A DNA stretch of 20,697 bases from CALCKU01 sp964534845 (GTDB lineage: Bacteria > Pseudomonadota > Alphaproteobacteria > Caulobacterales > Maricaulaceae). The stretch spans positions 1-20,697 of the forward strand of contig CAZHPV010000049.1 of NCBI GenBank assembly GCA_964534845.1, written 5' to 3'. The translations under genes were made by a program, and so were the position numbers. Positions 7,606 through 14,677 of this stretch are shown in pieces (position 1 is the stretch's first letter; each line of letters begins with the position of its first letter). The notes beneath the pieces are model-generated. The model did no database searches. It worked only from the letters and a program-made list of their open reading frames with translations, and was not told where the DNA came from.

Positions 7606-7629
7606 AATTAATTCGTATATGAATTAATT
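7606..7629. promoter_or_regulatory. Perfect AT-rich inverted repeat upstream of pdhA, possible operator
   Basis: AATTAATTC (7606-7614) and its exact complement (7621-7629) flank a 6-nt spacer, gtatat. The repeat is centred about 30 bp before the pdhA ATG, between pdhA and the ftsB-like gene. The dyad symmetry and promoter-proximal position suit a dimeric repressor or activator that controls the pdh operon. It does not resemble the known PdhR half-site, and there is no GC-rich stem or T-tract that would make it a terminator. The regulator is unknown. Confidence 0.45.
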
Positions 7630-7675
7630 TCTCTGAGCTTCGAAAAAATGAATGTGGCGCCCAATATGCGTAAGT

Positions 7676-7987
7676 TTAGGGTGTATGGTCAAGAAAAATC
7701 GTCAATTCGTTCGGGTGCGAAATAAATAATTTTTCTCTTGCCAAAACATCAAGTGCATCGAGATTTAAGTGGTCCGATTTAAGGTGGAAAGCTTTGTTTT
7801 CTAAATCCTGGCGTTGAGCCTGCAGAGCGCTTAACTTCTTTTTATGTATTGCAATCGTTTCTTGATAATCCACCCAGCGCATCAGGCCCTGATTTCCGCT
7901 AACAGCATGAACAGCAAGATATAAATAAAGCCCCGCAATAACGTACACACTCCAGTGGCGCTTTAAGGATTTCAAACGACTCAACAT
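7676..7987 (-). CDS. FtsB/DivIC-like septum formation protein
   Basis: The 103-residue protein has a short basic cytoplasmic N-terminus, one transmembrane helix (about residues 13-29, SVYVIAGLYLYLAVHAV), and a predicted periplasmic coiled coil (about 40-75, with IAIHKKKLSALQAQRQDLENKA split by charged heptads). A short conserved tail resembling ALDVLAREKL follows. This is the architecture of FtsB/DivIC, which bridges FtsL and FtsQ in the divisome. In alphaproteobacteria a gene of this type commonly lies between eno and pdhA, which matches this context. The ATG at 7987 is preferred because the topology then starts as expected; no strong ribosome site is visible, and a GTG at 8020 would add 11 residues. 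The gene is only 47 bp from the divergent exporter gene. Confidence 0.8.
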   Translation of the reverse strand: MLSRLKSLKRHWSVYVIAGLYLYLAVHAVSGNQGLMRWVDYQETIAIHKKKLSALQAQRQDLENKAFHLKSDHLNLDALDVLAREKLFISHPNELTIFLDHTP

Positions 7988-8034
7988 ACGACAATATGGG
8001 TGACATATGGTTAGCACCACGTTAAAGGCGAATT

Positions 8035-8640
8035 ATGAGTTTTGAAATTTGGCTATCATTTGTCGTTGTTGTTCTCGCATTACTCAGCACACCCGGAATT
8101 AGTCATTTACTCATGCTATCAAATAGTCTTGCTTACGGGTTCAAAAAGGCGCTTAACACAGCAGCAGGTGATCTGTCGGCCAACACATTGCAAATGCTAG
8201 CAGCCGGTCTGGGTATTGCCGCCCTGATCGCAAAGGCCCCCAAAGCTTTCACCGCAATAAAATGGCTCGGGGTTTTCTATTTGATTTATCTGGGCTTAAA
8301 ACTTATTTTTTCGCCGCCAAAACATGACGCCAAGATCGCAGCGAGCGCCGCGCAACTTTATATGCAAGGCTTTGTGACCTCTTCGACAAACCCCAAAGCC
8401 ATCGTGTTTTTTGCGGCATTATTTCCGCAATTCATATCTCAAAGCTCTGTGCTTGCCCCGCAATTAGTGATTTTAACTTTGACGTATCTCATATTGGATG
8501 GATGTTTTCTCATCACTTATGGTCTGGGAGCTAATTGGCTTTCAAAGTCAGTGAACAATCAAGGCTGGATATATAAAGCCAGCGGCGCTTTCATCATTTT
8601 AGCGGGCATTTTATTGGCCTTAAAAACGGCCACAGACTGA
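8035..8640 (+). CDS. LysE/RhtB family amino-acid exporter
   Basis: The product is a 201-residue integral membrane protein with five to six hydrophobic helices. The family hallmarks are an N-terminal helix ending in STPG, the segment GFKKALNTAAGDLSAN in the first loop, and the central motif STNPKAIVFFAALFPQF. LysE/RhtB proteins export amino acids such as lysine, homoserine, threonine or leucine, or related small molecules, driven by proton motive force. The substrate cannot be predicted from the sequence. The ATG at 8035 is preceded by AAAGG at a suitable distance. The gene lies on the strand opposite to its neighbours, between eno and the ftsB-like gene. It is divergent from the latter by 47 bp and convergent with eno across 64 bp, so it looks like an insertion of a single transcription unit into an otherwise conserved order. 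Confidence 0.88.
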   Translation: MSFEIWLSFVVVVLALLSTPGISHLLMLSNSLAYGFKKALNTAAGDLSANTLQMLAAGLGIAALIAKAPKAFTAIKWLGVFYLIYLGLKLIFSPPKHDAKIAASAAQLYMQGFVTSSTNPKAIVFFAALFPQFISQSSVLAPQLVILTLTYLILDGCFLITYGLGANWLSKSVNNQGWIYKASGAFIILAGILLALKTATD

Positions 8641-8704
8641 CAGATGCGAACTACGCGTTGCAGCCTCTGTTTAAGATAGTTTTAACCCACAGGCAGATCG
8701 CGCT

Positions 8705-9979
8705 TTATGGTAGAACTGCGCGCCCTGCATATTGCGCCATTTCACCTAGCTGTTCTTCAATACGTAAAAGCTGATTATATTTAGCAAGGCGGTCAGAGCG
8801 TGCCAATGACCCCGTCTTGATTTGTCCGCAATTCGTCGCCACAGCAAGATCGGCTATGGTTGTATCAGCCGTCTCACCCGAACGATGTGACATCACAGCT
8901 GTATATCCGGCTCTGTGGGCCAAATCCACCGCATCTAGTGTTTCTGAAAGCGTCCCGATCTGATTAACCTTCACAAGGATGGAATTGGCGGCCCCGTCTT
9001 CTATTCCCCGAGCCAGACGTTTCGGGTTCGTAACAAACAGATCATCACCCACTAATTGACATTTATCGCCGACACGTTCTGTAAGAGCCTTCCAGCCATC
9101 CCAATCATCTTCGTCCATACCGTCTTCAATCGAGATTATCGGAAAGCGGTTTACGAGGTCCTCAAGATAATCGACAAATTCACCTGAGCTTAGGGTCTTA
9201 TTCTCACCTTTAAGATGATAGTGACCCTTTTTATAAAATTCTGAACTCGCAACATCCAGCGCCAGATAAATATCCTCACCGGCTTTATAGCCAGCGGACT
9301 TTATCGCGCTCATAATATATTCAAGTGCGGCGACCGAGGACGCCAGATTGGGTGCAAAGCCGCCTTCATCACCAACATTTGTATTATGGCCATCGGCTTT
9401 AAGCTTACCTTTGAGGGCATGAAAAACTTCTGCGCCCATTCGAAGAGCCTCTCTGAAATTTTTAGCCCCCACAGGCATAATCATAAACTCTTGCACATCA
9501 ATAGGATTATCAGCGTGCTCACCGCCATTGATTATGTTCATCATAGGTACGGGTAACACCGTGGCATTTACACCCCCGACATACCGATATAATGGCGTGT
9601 TCATGGAATCAGCCACAGCCTTTGACAAAGCCAGTGACACGCCAAGCATCGCATTGGCACCTAGGTTCCCTTTATTATCTGTACCGTCCAGAGTGATAAG
9701 TATTTGATCAATGCCGCGCTGGTTTTCTGCGTCTAATCCCTCAATCGCATCCGCGATTATTGTGTTGACATTTGAAACCGCTTTTAGAACCCCTTTGCCC
9801 AAATATCGCGCCTTATCTCCGTCGCGTAGTTCAACCGCTTCGTAGGCACCCGTAGAAGCTCCGCTGGGCACAGCGGCACGACCAAATGCACCATCAGAGA
9901 GCGTGATATCAACTTCAAGAGTTGGATTTCCCCGACTATCGAGAATCTCCCGGGCGAAAACTGTATCTATCTCAACCAT
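8705..9979 (-). CDS. eno: Enolase (phosphopyruvate hydratase)
   Basis: Enolase converts 2-phosphoglycerate to phosphoenolpyruvate in glycolysis and is also part of the RNA degradosome in some bacteria. The 424-residue protein is full length. It contains AREILDSRGNPTLEVD at the N-terminus, GASTGAYEAVELRD, the catalytic-acid region NVGDEGGFAPN, the metal ligands in SIEDGMDEDDWDGW and LVGDDLFVTN, the catalytic Lys in LVKVNQIGTLSET, and HRSGETAD near the end. The ATG at 9979 has GAGG 5 nt upstream. It is 29 bp downstream of rpmF on the same strand and may share its transcript. It is convergent with the exporter gene. Confidence 0.98.
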   Translation of the reverse strand: MVEIDTVFAREILDSRGNPTLEVDITLSDGAFGRAAVPSGASTGAYEAVELRDGDKARYLGKGVLKAVSNVNTIIADAIEGLDAENQRGIDQILITLDGTDNKGNLGANAMLGVSLALSKAVADSMNTPLYRYVGGVNATVLPVPMMNIINGGEHADNPIDVQEFMIMPVGAKNFREALRMGAEVFHALKGKLKADGHNTNVGDEGGFAPNLASSVAALEYIMSAIKSAGYKAGEDIYLALDVASSEFYKKGHYHLKGENKTLSSGEFVDYLEDLVNRFPIISIEDGMDEDDWDGWKALTERVGDKCQLVGDDLFVTNPKRLARGIEDGAANSILVKVNQIGTLSETLDAVDLAHRAGYTAVMSHRSGETADTTIADLAVATNCGQIKTGSLARSDRLAKYNQLLRIEEQLGEMAQYAGRAVLP

Positions 9980-10008
9980 TGGGGCCTCTTTAATATAGGA
10001 TTTATGTA

Positions 10009-10188
10009 TTAGTCTTTTGGGGTAAGAACCTGACGTCCGCGATATTTACCGGACTTAAGATCAATATGGTGCTGACGGCGCAATTCACCACTCTCCTTAT
10101 CCTCTACATAATTGACGGCAGAGAGACGATCATGGGCGCGGCGCATGCCACGGCGGGAATTCGAAATTTTACTCTTTGGGACAGCCAT
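10009..10188 (-). CDS. rpmF: 50S ribosomal protein L32
   Basis: This small basic protein of 59 residues begins MAVPKSKISNSRRGMRRAHD and ends SGKYRGRQVLTPKD. It is a component of the large ribosomal subunit. It lacks the CxxC zinc-binding pairs found in many L32 proteins, as is usual in alphaproteobacteria. The ATG at 10188 is chosen because GGAGG lies 5 nt before it and MAVPKSK is the conserved N-terminus; an in-frame ATG at 10200 overlaps that ribosome site. The gene heads the rpmF-eno pair. The 179 bp upstream separate it from a small divergent gene. Confidence 0.96.
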   Translation of the reverse strand: MAVPKSKISNSRRGMRRAHDRLSAVNYVEDKESGELRRQHHIDLKSGKYRGRQVLTPKD

Positions 10189-10274
10189 CGGGGCCTCCAT
10201 ATTAAAACAACAAAACGACCTTTCAGCAAATTACATAAAAGGCCGTGATTTGGCGCGGACTTAACTGATTTGCG

Positions 10275-10280
10275 TATAAT
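10275..10280 (+). promoter_or_regulatory. Possible -10 element for the small + strand gene
   Basis: A perfect TATAAT lies 87 bp before the proposed ATG at 10368, in the intergenic space divergent from rpmF. The best -35 match, TTGGCG at 10250-10255, is 19 nt away, longer than ideal. This is a weak prediction. Confidence 0.25.
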
Positions 10281-10367
10281 CTTCAAGACCTAATTGAAGC
10301 TATATTTAAATAGGTGAAATTTCTGGGTTTTAACGGCTTGATAACCTCGACTTTGCATAAAGCCTAT

Positions 10368-10655
10368 ATGAATATAGAAATGTTACAGGATATGGCGGCT
10401 TGGGCGCGCACAAGGGTGATTTCCGGCGAGGAACCGCCTTGGACGTTCGAAAAGCTCCGTCAGCTAAACCAGATTTGCGCGGAACTGGCCGCGAGCATGG
10501 AAACAACCTCTCCAAGCTTTTCTACCCAAAAGGAGATCGAACCTGAATTGGCGGTACATTTGCCACTTGATCCCCTAGTAAAGGCGAAAGTCGTTTCGTT
10601 AAATAGGTTTCGATCCCGTCCTGATGAGAACGAGACGTTACCTCTGCCCATGTAA
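10368..10655 (+). CDS. Small conserved-looking hypothetical protein
   Basis: The predicted product has 95 residues with no signal peptide, membrane segment or cysteine motif. The N-terminal half has a regular helical pattern (MLQDMAAWARTRVISGEEPPW followed by TFEKLRQLNQICAELAASM). The C-terminal half is polar and ends LPLPM, with VVSLNRFRSR before it. The layout of an AWARxRIxxGEEPPW-like start and a tail ending in LPM resembles small uncharacterised alphaproteobacterial proteins I have seen, but I cannot name a family. Several starts are possible (GTG 10314; ATG 10368, 10380, 10392) and none has a strong ribosome site; 10368 is a compromise. The last 134 bp are antisense to the GIY-YIG-like gene. 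That overlap is a reason for caution, though the N-terminal composition argues for a real protein. Confidence 0.6.
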   Translation: MNIEMLQDMAAWARTRVISGEEPPWTFEKLRQLNQICAELAASMETTSPSFSTQKEIEPELAVHLPLDPLVKAKVVSLNRFRSRPDENETLPLPM

Positions 10656-10875
10656 TCAGCAATTTGCCTTGAGAGGCATACCACATTAATCGCGGATTTT
10701 GACGGTGGCTTTCAAAGCGAGCGCGTAGATCTCCTTTACCGACGCGCACAACACGTGGATTTGGGCCCCCGTGCCAGATTATATAGACACCCTGCCCTCG
10801 GACTTGTGAAACATCAAGGCGAGAGAAATCAAGCCATTTGTCATCAAGGCTTTTCATCCATTGTAATTTTAACAC
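10522..10875 (-). CDS. GIY-YIG-like domain protein (divergent)
   Basis: The 117-residue protein resembles a minimal GIY-YIG fold. G29-V30-Y31 (GVYIIW) matches the GIY part, RVVRVGKG (Arg44-Gly48) stands where YIG/YVGKA is expected, LRARFESH supplies the conserved Arg and His57, and Glu89 in DGIETYL aligns with the metal-binding Glu. LSPLLGD and a terminal IQVRSPFG follow. The Tyr of the second motif is replaced by Arg, so nuclease activity is doubtful although the rest of the active-site pattern remains. GIY-YIG proteins act in repair, recombination, restriction or unknown DNA/RNA processes; no specific role can be assigned. The GTG at 10875 is chosen because GGAGG lies 5 nt upstream. The gene lies 72 bp downstream of der on the same strand, and its 3' third overlaps a + strand gene. 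Confidence 0.75.
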   Translation of the reverse strand: MLKLQWMKSLDDKWLDFSRLDVSQVRGQGVYIIWHGGPNPRVVRVGKGDLRARFESHRQNPRLMWYASQGKLLITWAEVTSRSHQDGIETYLTKRLSPLLGDQVANVPPIQVRSPFG

Positions 10876-10947
10876 GAAAACCTCCCAGCAAACGCTTTGA
10901 ACTAGCTTTTCATATAAATATGCAAAATATGGGTAACATGATTCGGT

Positions 10948-12333
10948 CTATGCGTAAGGGTTATCATCGCTCCTGACAAACAGCCTAATCGGGATACCCG
11001 AGAGATCGAAATCCTCCCGCAAACCATTCACCAAATATCGGCGATAACTTTCGGGCAGGGCTGTGGCGCGCGAACACTTTAAAACAAAGGTCGGAGGGCG
11101 CGTTTTAGTCTGACTGATATATTTTGGCTTTATCCGGCGGCCTTGAACGGCAGGCGGTGGATGTCGTTGAACCTTCTCTGATAGCCAGTCATTGAGTTCC
11201 GAAGTTTTTAGTTTCGCGCTCCAATCAACCTGAACCCGCTCTACTGCCGGTAAAAGTCGGTCGACACTTCGCCCCGTCAAACCCGAAAACATTACAACGG
11301 GTACGCCGCGAATTTGGGGCAGCAAACGCTCTGCCTTTTCGCGAATGGATTTGGCGAGAGCGGATTTATTCTCGATCAAATCCCATTTCGTTACGCCAAT
11401 AACCAATGCCCGCCCTTCTCTGACACATAAATCCGCTATTTGCATGTCCTGTTTATCAAAGGGTTTTTGCGCATCCATGAGCAGAATCACGACCTGCGCA
11501 AACTTTATCGCCCGCAAACTATCACTGACGGAAAGTTTCTCTAATGTCTCAACAACTTTGGCTTTTTTACGCATGCCAGCCGTGTCATGAAACTGAACAC
11601 GTCGTCCGGCCCACATATAGTCAATAGTAATAGAATCGCGCGTGACACCCGCCTCAGGCCCCGTCAACAAACGGTCCTGACCTATAAGCGTGTTAATCAA
11701 TGTCGATTTTCCGGCATTGGGACGCCCGACAATCGCGATACGAACGGGAGGCTCTGAACGATCAATAGGGTCGAATTTTATATTCAGGTCAATATCTCTA
11801 AGCGCCAACTCTATCGCGTCATCAAGATCGACAAACCCGATATTGTGCTCAGACGACACCTCAATTGGATCCCCCATTCCTAGGCTATAGCCTTCCGTCA
11901 CCCCGGCATCGGCTGCCCGCCCATCACATTTATTGGCTACAAGAATAATGGGCTTGTTAGATTTGCGAACAAACTCGGCAAAAATACGGTCAAGCGGCGT
12001 TAGTCCCGCCCGCGCGTCATAGACAAATAGACATATATCGCAGGCTATTACAGCGGCCTCCGTTTGAGCGCGCATACGGGCCTCAAGACTATCCCCTTTC
12101 GCATTTTCAAAACCAGCGGTATCCATCAAATGAAGCTCTCGCCCGCGCAGACGAGCTGTAGTATCACGGATGTCGCGCGTTACACCCGGCGTGTCATTTA
12201 CAATGGCGAGTTTTTTGCCTGCTAACCTGTTAAACAAAGTGGACTTCCCGACATTTGGGCGACCAATTATAGCAAGTTTTGGCGCACGTATTTCGTCGTC
12301 ACCCTCGGGTGAAATGTTGATTTCATTTTCCAC
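10948..12333 (-). CDS. der: Ribosome biogenesis GTPase Der (EngA)
   Basis: Der is an essential double-GTPase that assists maturation of the 50S ribosomal subunit. The 461-residue product has two tandem G domains. The first carries GRPNVGKS at about residues 24-31, DTPGVTRD, DTAGF and NKCD. The second carries GRPNAGKS, GVTRDS, DTAGM and TKWD. A C-terminal KH-like domain follows (about the last 100 residues, containing RRIKPKYISQ). A short acidic extension precedes the first domain. The start is a GTG at 12333 with AGGGGA about 7 nt upstream; no in-frame ATG lies before the first P-loop. It follows bamB by 11 bp, so the yfgM-like gene, bamB and der probably form one operon, the same order as in enterobacteria. 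Confidence 0.97.
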   Translation of the reverse strand: MENEINISPEGDDEIRAPKLAIIGRPNVGKSTLFNRLAGKKLAIVNDTPGVTRDIRDTTARLRGRELHLMDTAGFENAKGDSLEARMRAQTEAAVIACDICLFVYDARAGLTPLDRIFAEFVRKSNKPIILVANKCDGRAADAGVTEGYSLGMGDPIEVSSEHNIGFVDLDDAIELALRDIDLNIKFDPIDRSEPPVRIAIVGRPNAGKSTLINTLIGQDRLLTGPEAGVTRDSITIDYMWAGRRVQFHDTAGMRKKAKVVETLEKLSVSDSLRAIKFAQVVILLMDAQKPFDKQDMQIADLCVREGRALVIGVTKWDLIENKSALAKSIREKAERLLPQIRGVPVVMFSGLTGRSVDRLLPAVERVQVDWSAKLKTSELNDWLSEKVQRHPPPAVQGRRIKPKYISQTKTRPPTFVLKCSRATALPESYRRYLVNGLREDFDLSGIPIRLFVRSDDNPYA

Positions 12334-12344
12334 AATAACATCCC

Positions 12345-13820
12345 CTAGCGGAGTGCAATCAATTTGGCATTATCCGTTAAGACGTAAATGGTTTCATTGG
12401 CAATAATAGGCGGAATAAATACATCGCCTCCTAGCTTCCCTTCTCTGGAAATCACGCCATTATAGGGATTTACTTCAACAAAGCCCCCGCGCGAACTTGT
12501 TAAAAATAATCGCTCGCTTGCCAAAATCGGACCGCTCCAAGAGATACGGTCTTTCCGCTTTTTTTCATTTTTATACAAAGGTAATTGCTGCAACCAAACG
12601 ACGCTACCATCAAGTTTCGATATGCACGCGATCTGCCCGTCCGTCGTCGCCGTATAAACAAAATCTCCGACAACAAGCGGTAAATTGACCGATCCAGCCG
12701 GCTGCGTCCAGATGCGCTGCCCTGTACGTAAGTCAAAGGCGCTCAAAACGCCGCTTTGAGCGGTGGCGATGACGACACCGTCAGAGACAACAGGTCCGGC
12801 GGCAATATCGTTTAGCGATGAAAGCGGTGTCAAACGGCCGGTAGAACTAAGCGCATCCTGCCACAAAACTCCGCCATTTTGCACCCGTAAAGCGACAATC
12901 TCACCCGAAGCAAAAGGCGAAATGACAACGTCATCCACAATTGCCGGGCTTGGCACTGTTAACATGCGCGCGCCTTCAACAATCGCTTGATATGTCCAAA
13001 GCACTTCTCCACTTGTGGCATCAAATGCAAAAAGCTCATTATCATCAGAGACCGCAAAAGCCCGTCCACCCGAAACCGCCGGTGCGGAATGTAAAGGTGT
13101 TCGCGTTGCCGTACGCCAAACTTCTTCACCAGTGGCCGCATCAAAGGCCACCATAACACCTAAACCCGACGAGGCGTAAACCTTACCATCTGCAATCGCC
13201 AAACCGCCGCCAACGGATTCTTTGTCTGATCCACCTCTGTCAAAAACCGATAAAGGATCACTAACCCGTTCAACAAGCCCGGCTCTGCCTTTACGTGTTG
13301 GAGGCGCTAACTTAACAGTGATTTTCTCACTCCAAAATTTTGAGCCAGAGTCAGCATCATAAGCCGAAACACTATTATCACCGTCCATAACATATATGCG
13401 GCCATCGGAAATAACCGGCGGCGCTAGAACGCGGCCTTTGCGCCCGGAGCCTTTACCAACACCTTTTGACCAGACTTTATCAAGAGAGCCGCTCGCACCC
13501 GTATGCTGGACAACATGGTTGGAGTTTCCGCCAACTTGCGGCCAATCCGTATTTATATAGGCAGGCGGCAATATAATGTCATTGGGGGTTAAGCCCCCTG
13601 AAACAGTAAGTGTCTCGCTAAGATCCAGTATCGAAATACGGTCCTCTTCCCCTGCCACATCCCCTTGGCCGTCCTTAGAACTATCCCGGTCAAAAGGATT
13701 AAGATTCCTCAAGCTTTCCCCGACACCGCCTGAAGTCGAGCATCCTCCGAGCATAAGGCTGCCTGCAAGCAACCCCTTTATGAAAAGGCCTTTAAGAGAG
13801 GCGGCAAACAGATCACTCAT
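12345..13820 (-). CDS. bamB: Outer membrane assembly lipoprotein BamB
   Basis: BamB is the beta-propeller lipoprotein of the BAM complex, which folds outer-membrane proteins. The 491-residue precursor has a lipoprotein signal peptide ending in the lipobox LGGC (Cys27), a low-complexity linker, and repeated PQQ-like blades. Examples are VYASSGLGVMVAFDAATGEEVW and AVSDDNELFAFDATSGEVLW as separate strands, and LSAFDLRTGQRIW. It is about 100 residues longer than E. coli BamB, mainly in the linker and in inserts. The ATG at 13820 overlaps the stop of the yfgM-like gene as ATGAGTGA, which supports this start over in-frame ATGs further upstream. It sits between the yfgM-like gene and der, as in other Proteobacteria, which strengthens the name. 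Confidence 0.9.
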   Translation of the reverse strand: MSDLFAASLKGLFIKGLLAGSLMLGGCSTSGGVGESLRNLNPFDRDSSKDGQGDVAGEEDRISILDLSETLTVSGGLTPNDIILPPAYINTDWPQVGGNSNHVVQHTGASGSLDKVWSKGVGKGSGRKGRVLAPPVISDGRIYVMDGDNSVSAYDADSGSKFWSEKITVKLAPPTRKGRAGLVERVSDPLSVFDRGGSDKESVGGGLAIADGKVYASSGLGVMVAFDAATGEEVWRTATRTPLHSAPAVSGGRAFAVSDDNELFAFDATSGEVLWTYQAIVEGARMLTVPSPAIVDDVVISPFASGEIVALRVQNGGVLWQDALSSTGRLTPLSSLNDIAAGPVVSDGVVIATAQSGVLSAFDLRTGQRIWTQPAGSVNLPLVVGDFVYTATTDGQIACISKLDGSVVWLQQLPLYKNEKKRKDRISWSGPILASERLFLTSSRGGFVEVNPYNGVISREGKLGGDVFIPPIIANETIYVLTDNAKLIALR

Positions 13821-14535
13821 TTCCAGTGTCCTCATTATCAGATGGGTCATCATTTGGGGTTGAGGGCAAGACTACAATCTCTGCCTCCTGAGCCTCAACC
13901 GTCATCAAGCTCAAAGATTGATCCGCGCGTTGCTGAATACTATCAGGCACACCCGGAATGGTCGAGAGATATGAATATTCTTGCCGTGCGATTTCCGGCT
14001 TTCCATATTGCAGTGCCACAAAAGCCTTAAGCTCGCGAGCGAGAAATTCATAGGGCGCATCTTTTGTTGCCAGGACTTCAACACGATTGCTAACGTCCCC
14101 ATATTGTCCTTCATTTGCGAGAATATAGGCCGCCTTCAATTGTGCGAGTTGCTTGTGACGCTCGGTTGTGAAAATCGAGGCTGCGCGGTCAAATAAGGCC
14201 ACGGCCTTGGATGTATTACCTTCATCGAGTTCTATAGCCGCCGCGCGTAAGACAGATAAACCTGCATATCCTTCAGGCGCTTTATCAGCTATCGCCAAAA
14301 AGTGCCGAGCTGCCATTTCCGTATCACCAGCAGCGGCCAGGTCATTAGCCTGCACAAAGGCAGCAGATGTTGACCTCGCGGCTTTATCCTTTGTGCTTTT
14401 GCGCCACTCCAGAAAGCCGGTCGCCGCTACGATCGCAATAACGACACCCAATAAATACGGGCCGTACCGCCGCAGCAAAACATTATATTCGTCCTTACGA
14501 AGCTCTTCTTCGACTTCGTTAATAAAATCGACCAC
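13813..14535 (-). CDS. YfgM-like tetratricopeptide membrane protein
   Basis: The 240-residue protein has a cytoplasmic acidic N-terminus (VDFINEVEEELRKDEYNVLLRRYG), a single transmembrane helix at about residues 26-44, and a periplasmic helical region with TPR-like repeats (for example ARHFLAIADKAPEGYAGLSVL and KAVALFDRAASIFT). This is the layout of YfgM, an inner-membrane protein associated with the SecYEG translocon and periplasmic chaperones in E. coli. The family is broad in alphaproteobacteria and the exact partner is not known here. The start is a GTG at 14535 with AGGGG 6 nt upstream. Its stop overlaps the bamB start by 8 nt, so the two are co-translated. An Asp/Glu-rich tail ends the protein. 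Confidence 0.85.
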   Translation of the reverse strand: MVDFINEVEEELRKDEYNVLLRRYGPYLLGVVIAIVAATGFLEWRKSTKDKAARSTSAAFVQANDLAAAGDTEMAARHFLAIADKAPEGYAGLSVLRAAAIELDEGNTSKAVALFDRAASIFTTERHKQLAQLKAAYILANEGQYGDVSNRVEVLATKDAPYEFLARELKAFVALQYGKPEIARQEYSYLSTIPGVPDSIQQRADQSLSLMTVEAQEAEIVVLPSTPNDDPSDNEDTGNE

Positions 14536-14677
14536 AAATGGCCCCTATTCTAAAAATATGATTCCATACACACGGATTTAGCGCGAACCTATAGCCCTAC
14601 TAGGCATTAAGCAACCGCAAACGGCATGACGAAACCGTAATGCAGTAATTGTTTTACACCCCTATATTAAGGCCGGT

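Noticed and set aside
8641..8704. Imperfect dyad between the exporter and eno stops
   Set aside because: The arms (cctctgtttaa and ttaacccacagg) pair only with bulges and lack a T-tract, so I do not call a terminator.
13576..14581. Open frames on the + strand (13576-13863 and 14168-14581) opposite bamB and the yfgM-like gene
   Set aside because: Both are antisense to recognised genes, lack ribosome sites and have composition typical of shadow frames.
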